Shown here piece by piece: positions 63,431-64,000 of a DNA stretch of 64,000 nucleotides. The first letter of the stretch is position 1; each line of letters opens with the position of its first letter. Below the pieces are notes generated by a model. It had not been told where the DNA came from and did no database searches. It saw only the letters and a list, made by a program, of their open reading frames with translations. The position numbers were made by a program, and so were the translations under genes. The DNA comes from Nyssa sinensis (taxonomy: Eukaryota > Streptophyta > Magnoliopsida > Cornales > Nyssaceae): NCBI GenBank assembly GCA_008638375.1, contig CM018031.1, forward strand, positions 6,100,062-6,164,061, in the 5' to 3' direction.

Positions 63431-64000
63431 AAATTTAGGAGGATGCATGGCGGATTTTCTTTTTCATTTCTTTTCTTTTCTTTCTTTCTTTGTCTTTTCT
63501 TTTTTCCTTTCTAGTTGTTGTTTCGCTAGTGTAATGTGGTATTGTCATCTGCTTTGTGCTTTCCCTTTCATGTGACAAATAATAATAATATTATTGCTTT
63601 AGTATTTGATGTGCTCAGTTGAAGTTACTTTATTACAAGACAAATATCAGCATTGAACATTTGAAGGTATTCTCAGTTTATATTTTTATTTGTATTTGTA
63701 ATATATTAATTAAAAATTATATTTTGCGAGACTTAAAATTATCATATTTTAATACATCACATTAGGTACACATAAGATTTTTTTATAAATATTTATGAAA
63801 AATACTAAATATTTTTAATTTATATCATTAATGTGATGTGTTAAAATATGATAACTTTTGATTTCCACAGAATTTGATTTTTAAATTAATAATATCTTGA
63901 TACATTATATTAAAAATATAATTAAAAATATAAATTGAGGACCTCTAACATTACTTTTAAGTTATATATTTTTTTGATAAGTTAAATTTTTAGAGCAATC
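63431..64000. other. 3' flank of the zinc-finger gene
   Basis: A pyrimidine-rich stretch (TTTCTTTTC-like) directly after the stop and an AATAATAATAATATT run near 63580 suggest a 3' untranslated region of about 200 nt. The remainder is AT-rich and contains the foldback at 63736-63858. Confidence 0.45.
63736..63858. mobile_element. Foldback element downstream of the zinc-finger gene
   Basis: AAATTATCATATTTTAATAC...CATTA (63736-63764) is the near-perfect inverse complement of TAATGTGATGTGTTAAAATA...AACTTT (63829-63858), with a 64-bp AT-rich spacer. Weaker pairing continues outwards, so the original element may span about 63715-63880. Confidence 0.65.

Overview
This window is nuclear DNA of a flowering plant, most likely a eudicot and probably woody. 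The evidence is intron-split protein kinases, a plant-specific ALOG protein, a plant PMT-type putative methyltransferase, AT-rich intergenic DNA, LINE and Ty3/gypsy relics and short foldback elements. I cannot name the species. It holds five recognisable genes, all on the + strand, separated by 3-10 kb of AT-rich sequence. I see no prokaryotic or viral gene system and no CRISPR array.

Layout: (1) 1078-1650, an intronless LSH/ALOG transcription regulator of the LSH3/LSH4 type with two tiny uORFs in its leader. (2) 1.7-14 kb, intergenic, with a nested foldback element (5.35-6.74 kb), a decayed LINE reverse transcriptase (7.6-8.2 kb) and a G-box-bearing island at 9.1-9.7 kb with no gene attached. 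(3) 14.1-20.7 kb, a PMT-type methyltransferase gene. Its protein is conserved end to end, but the sequence as given carries four single-base frameshifts. (4) 25.5-38.9 kb, a 13-coding-exon NDR-type AGC kinase, with all junctions in phase. (5) 42.8-55.3 kb, a 14-coding-exon casein kinase 1-like gene. Its large introns host a MITE-like element, a LINE fragment and an internally deleted Ty3/gypsy relic with a tRNA-iMet-type primer-binding site. (6) 58.6-60.6 kb, a tandem array of about four units of roughly 480 bp. (7) 62.6-63.4 kb, an intronless single-C2H2 zinc-finger protein with a C-terminal EAR motif and further EAR-like motifs inside an internal tandem repeat.

The five genes do not form a pathway: they cover organ-boundary regulation, Golgi/cell-wall methylation, NDR-MOB signalling, CK1 signalling and a probable transcriptional repressor. 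Exon borders were placed by hand from GT/AG sites and family conservation. The NDR (547 codons) and CK1 (464 codons) models stay in frame throughout, so the indels in the methyltransferase gene are local. I did not find a convincing undescribed system. The best leads are the frameshifted methyltransferase, the repeat-amplified EAR motifs, the retroelement relic in the CK1 intron and the 480-bp array.
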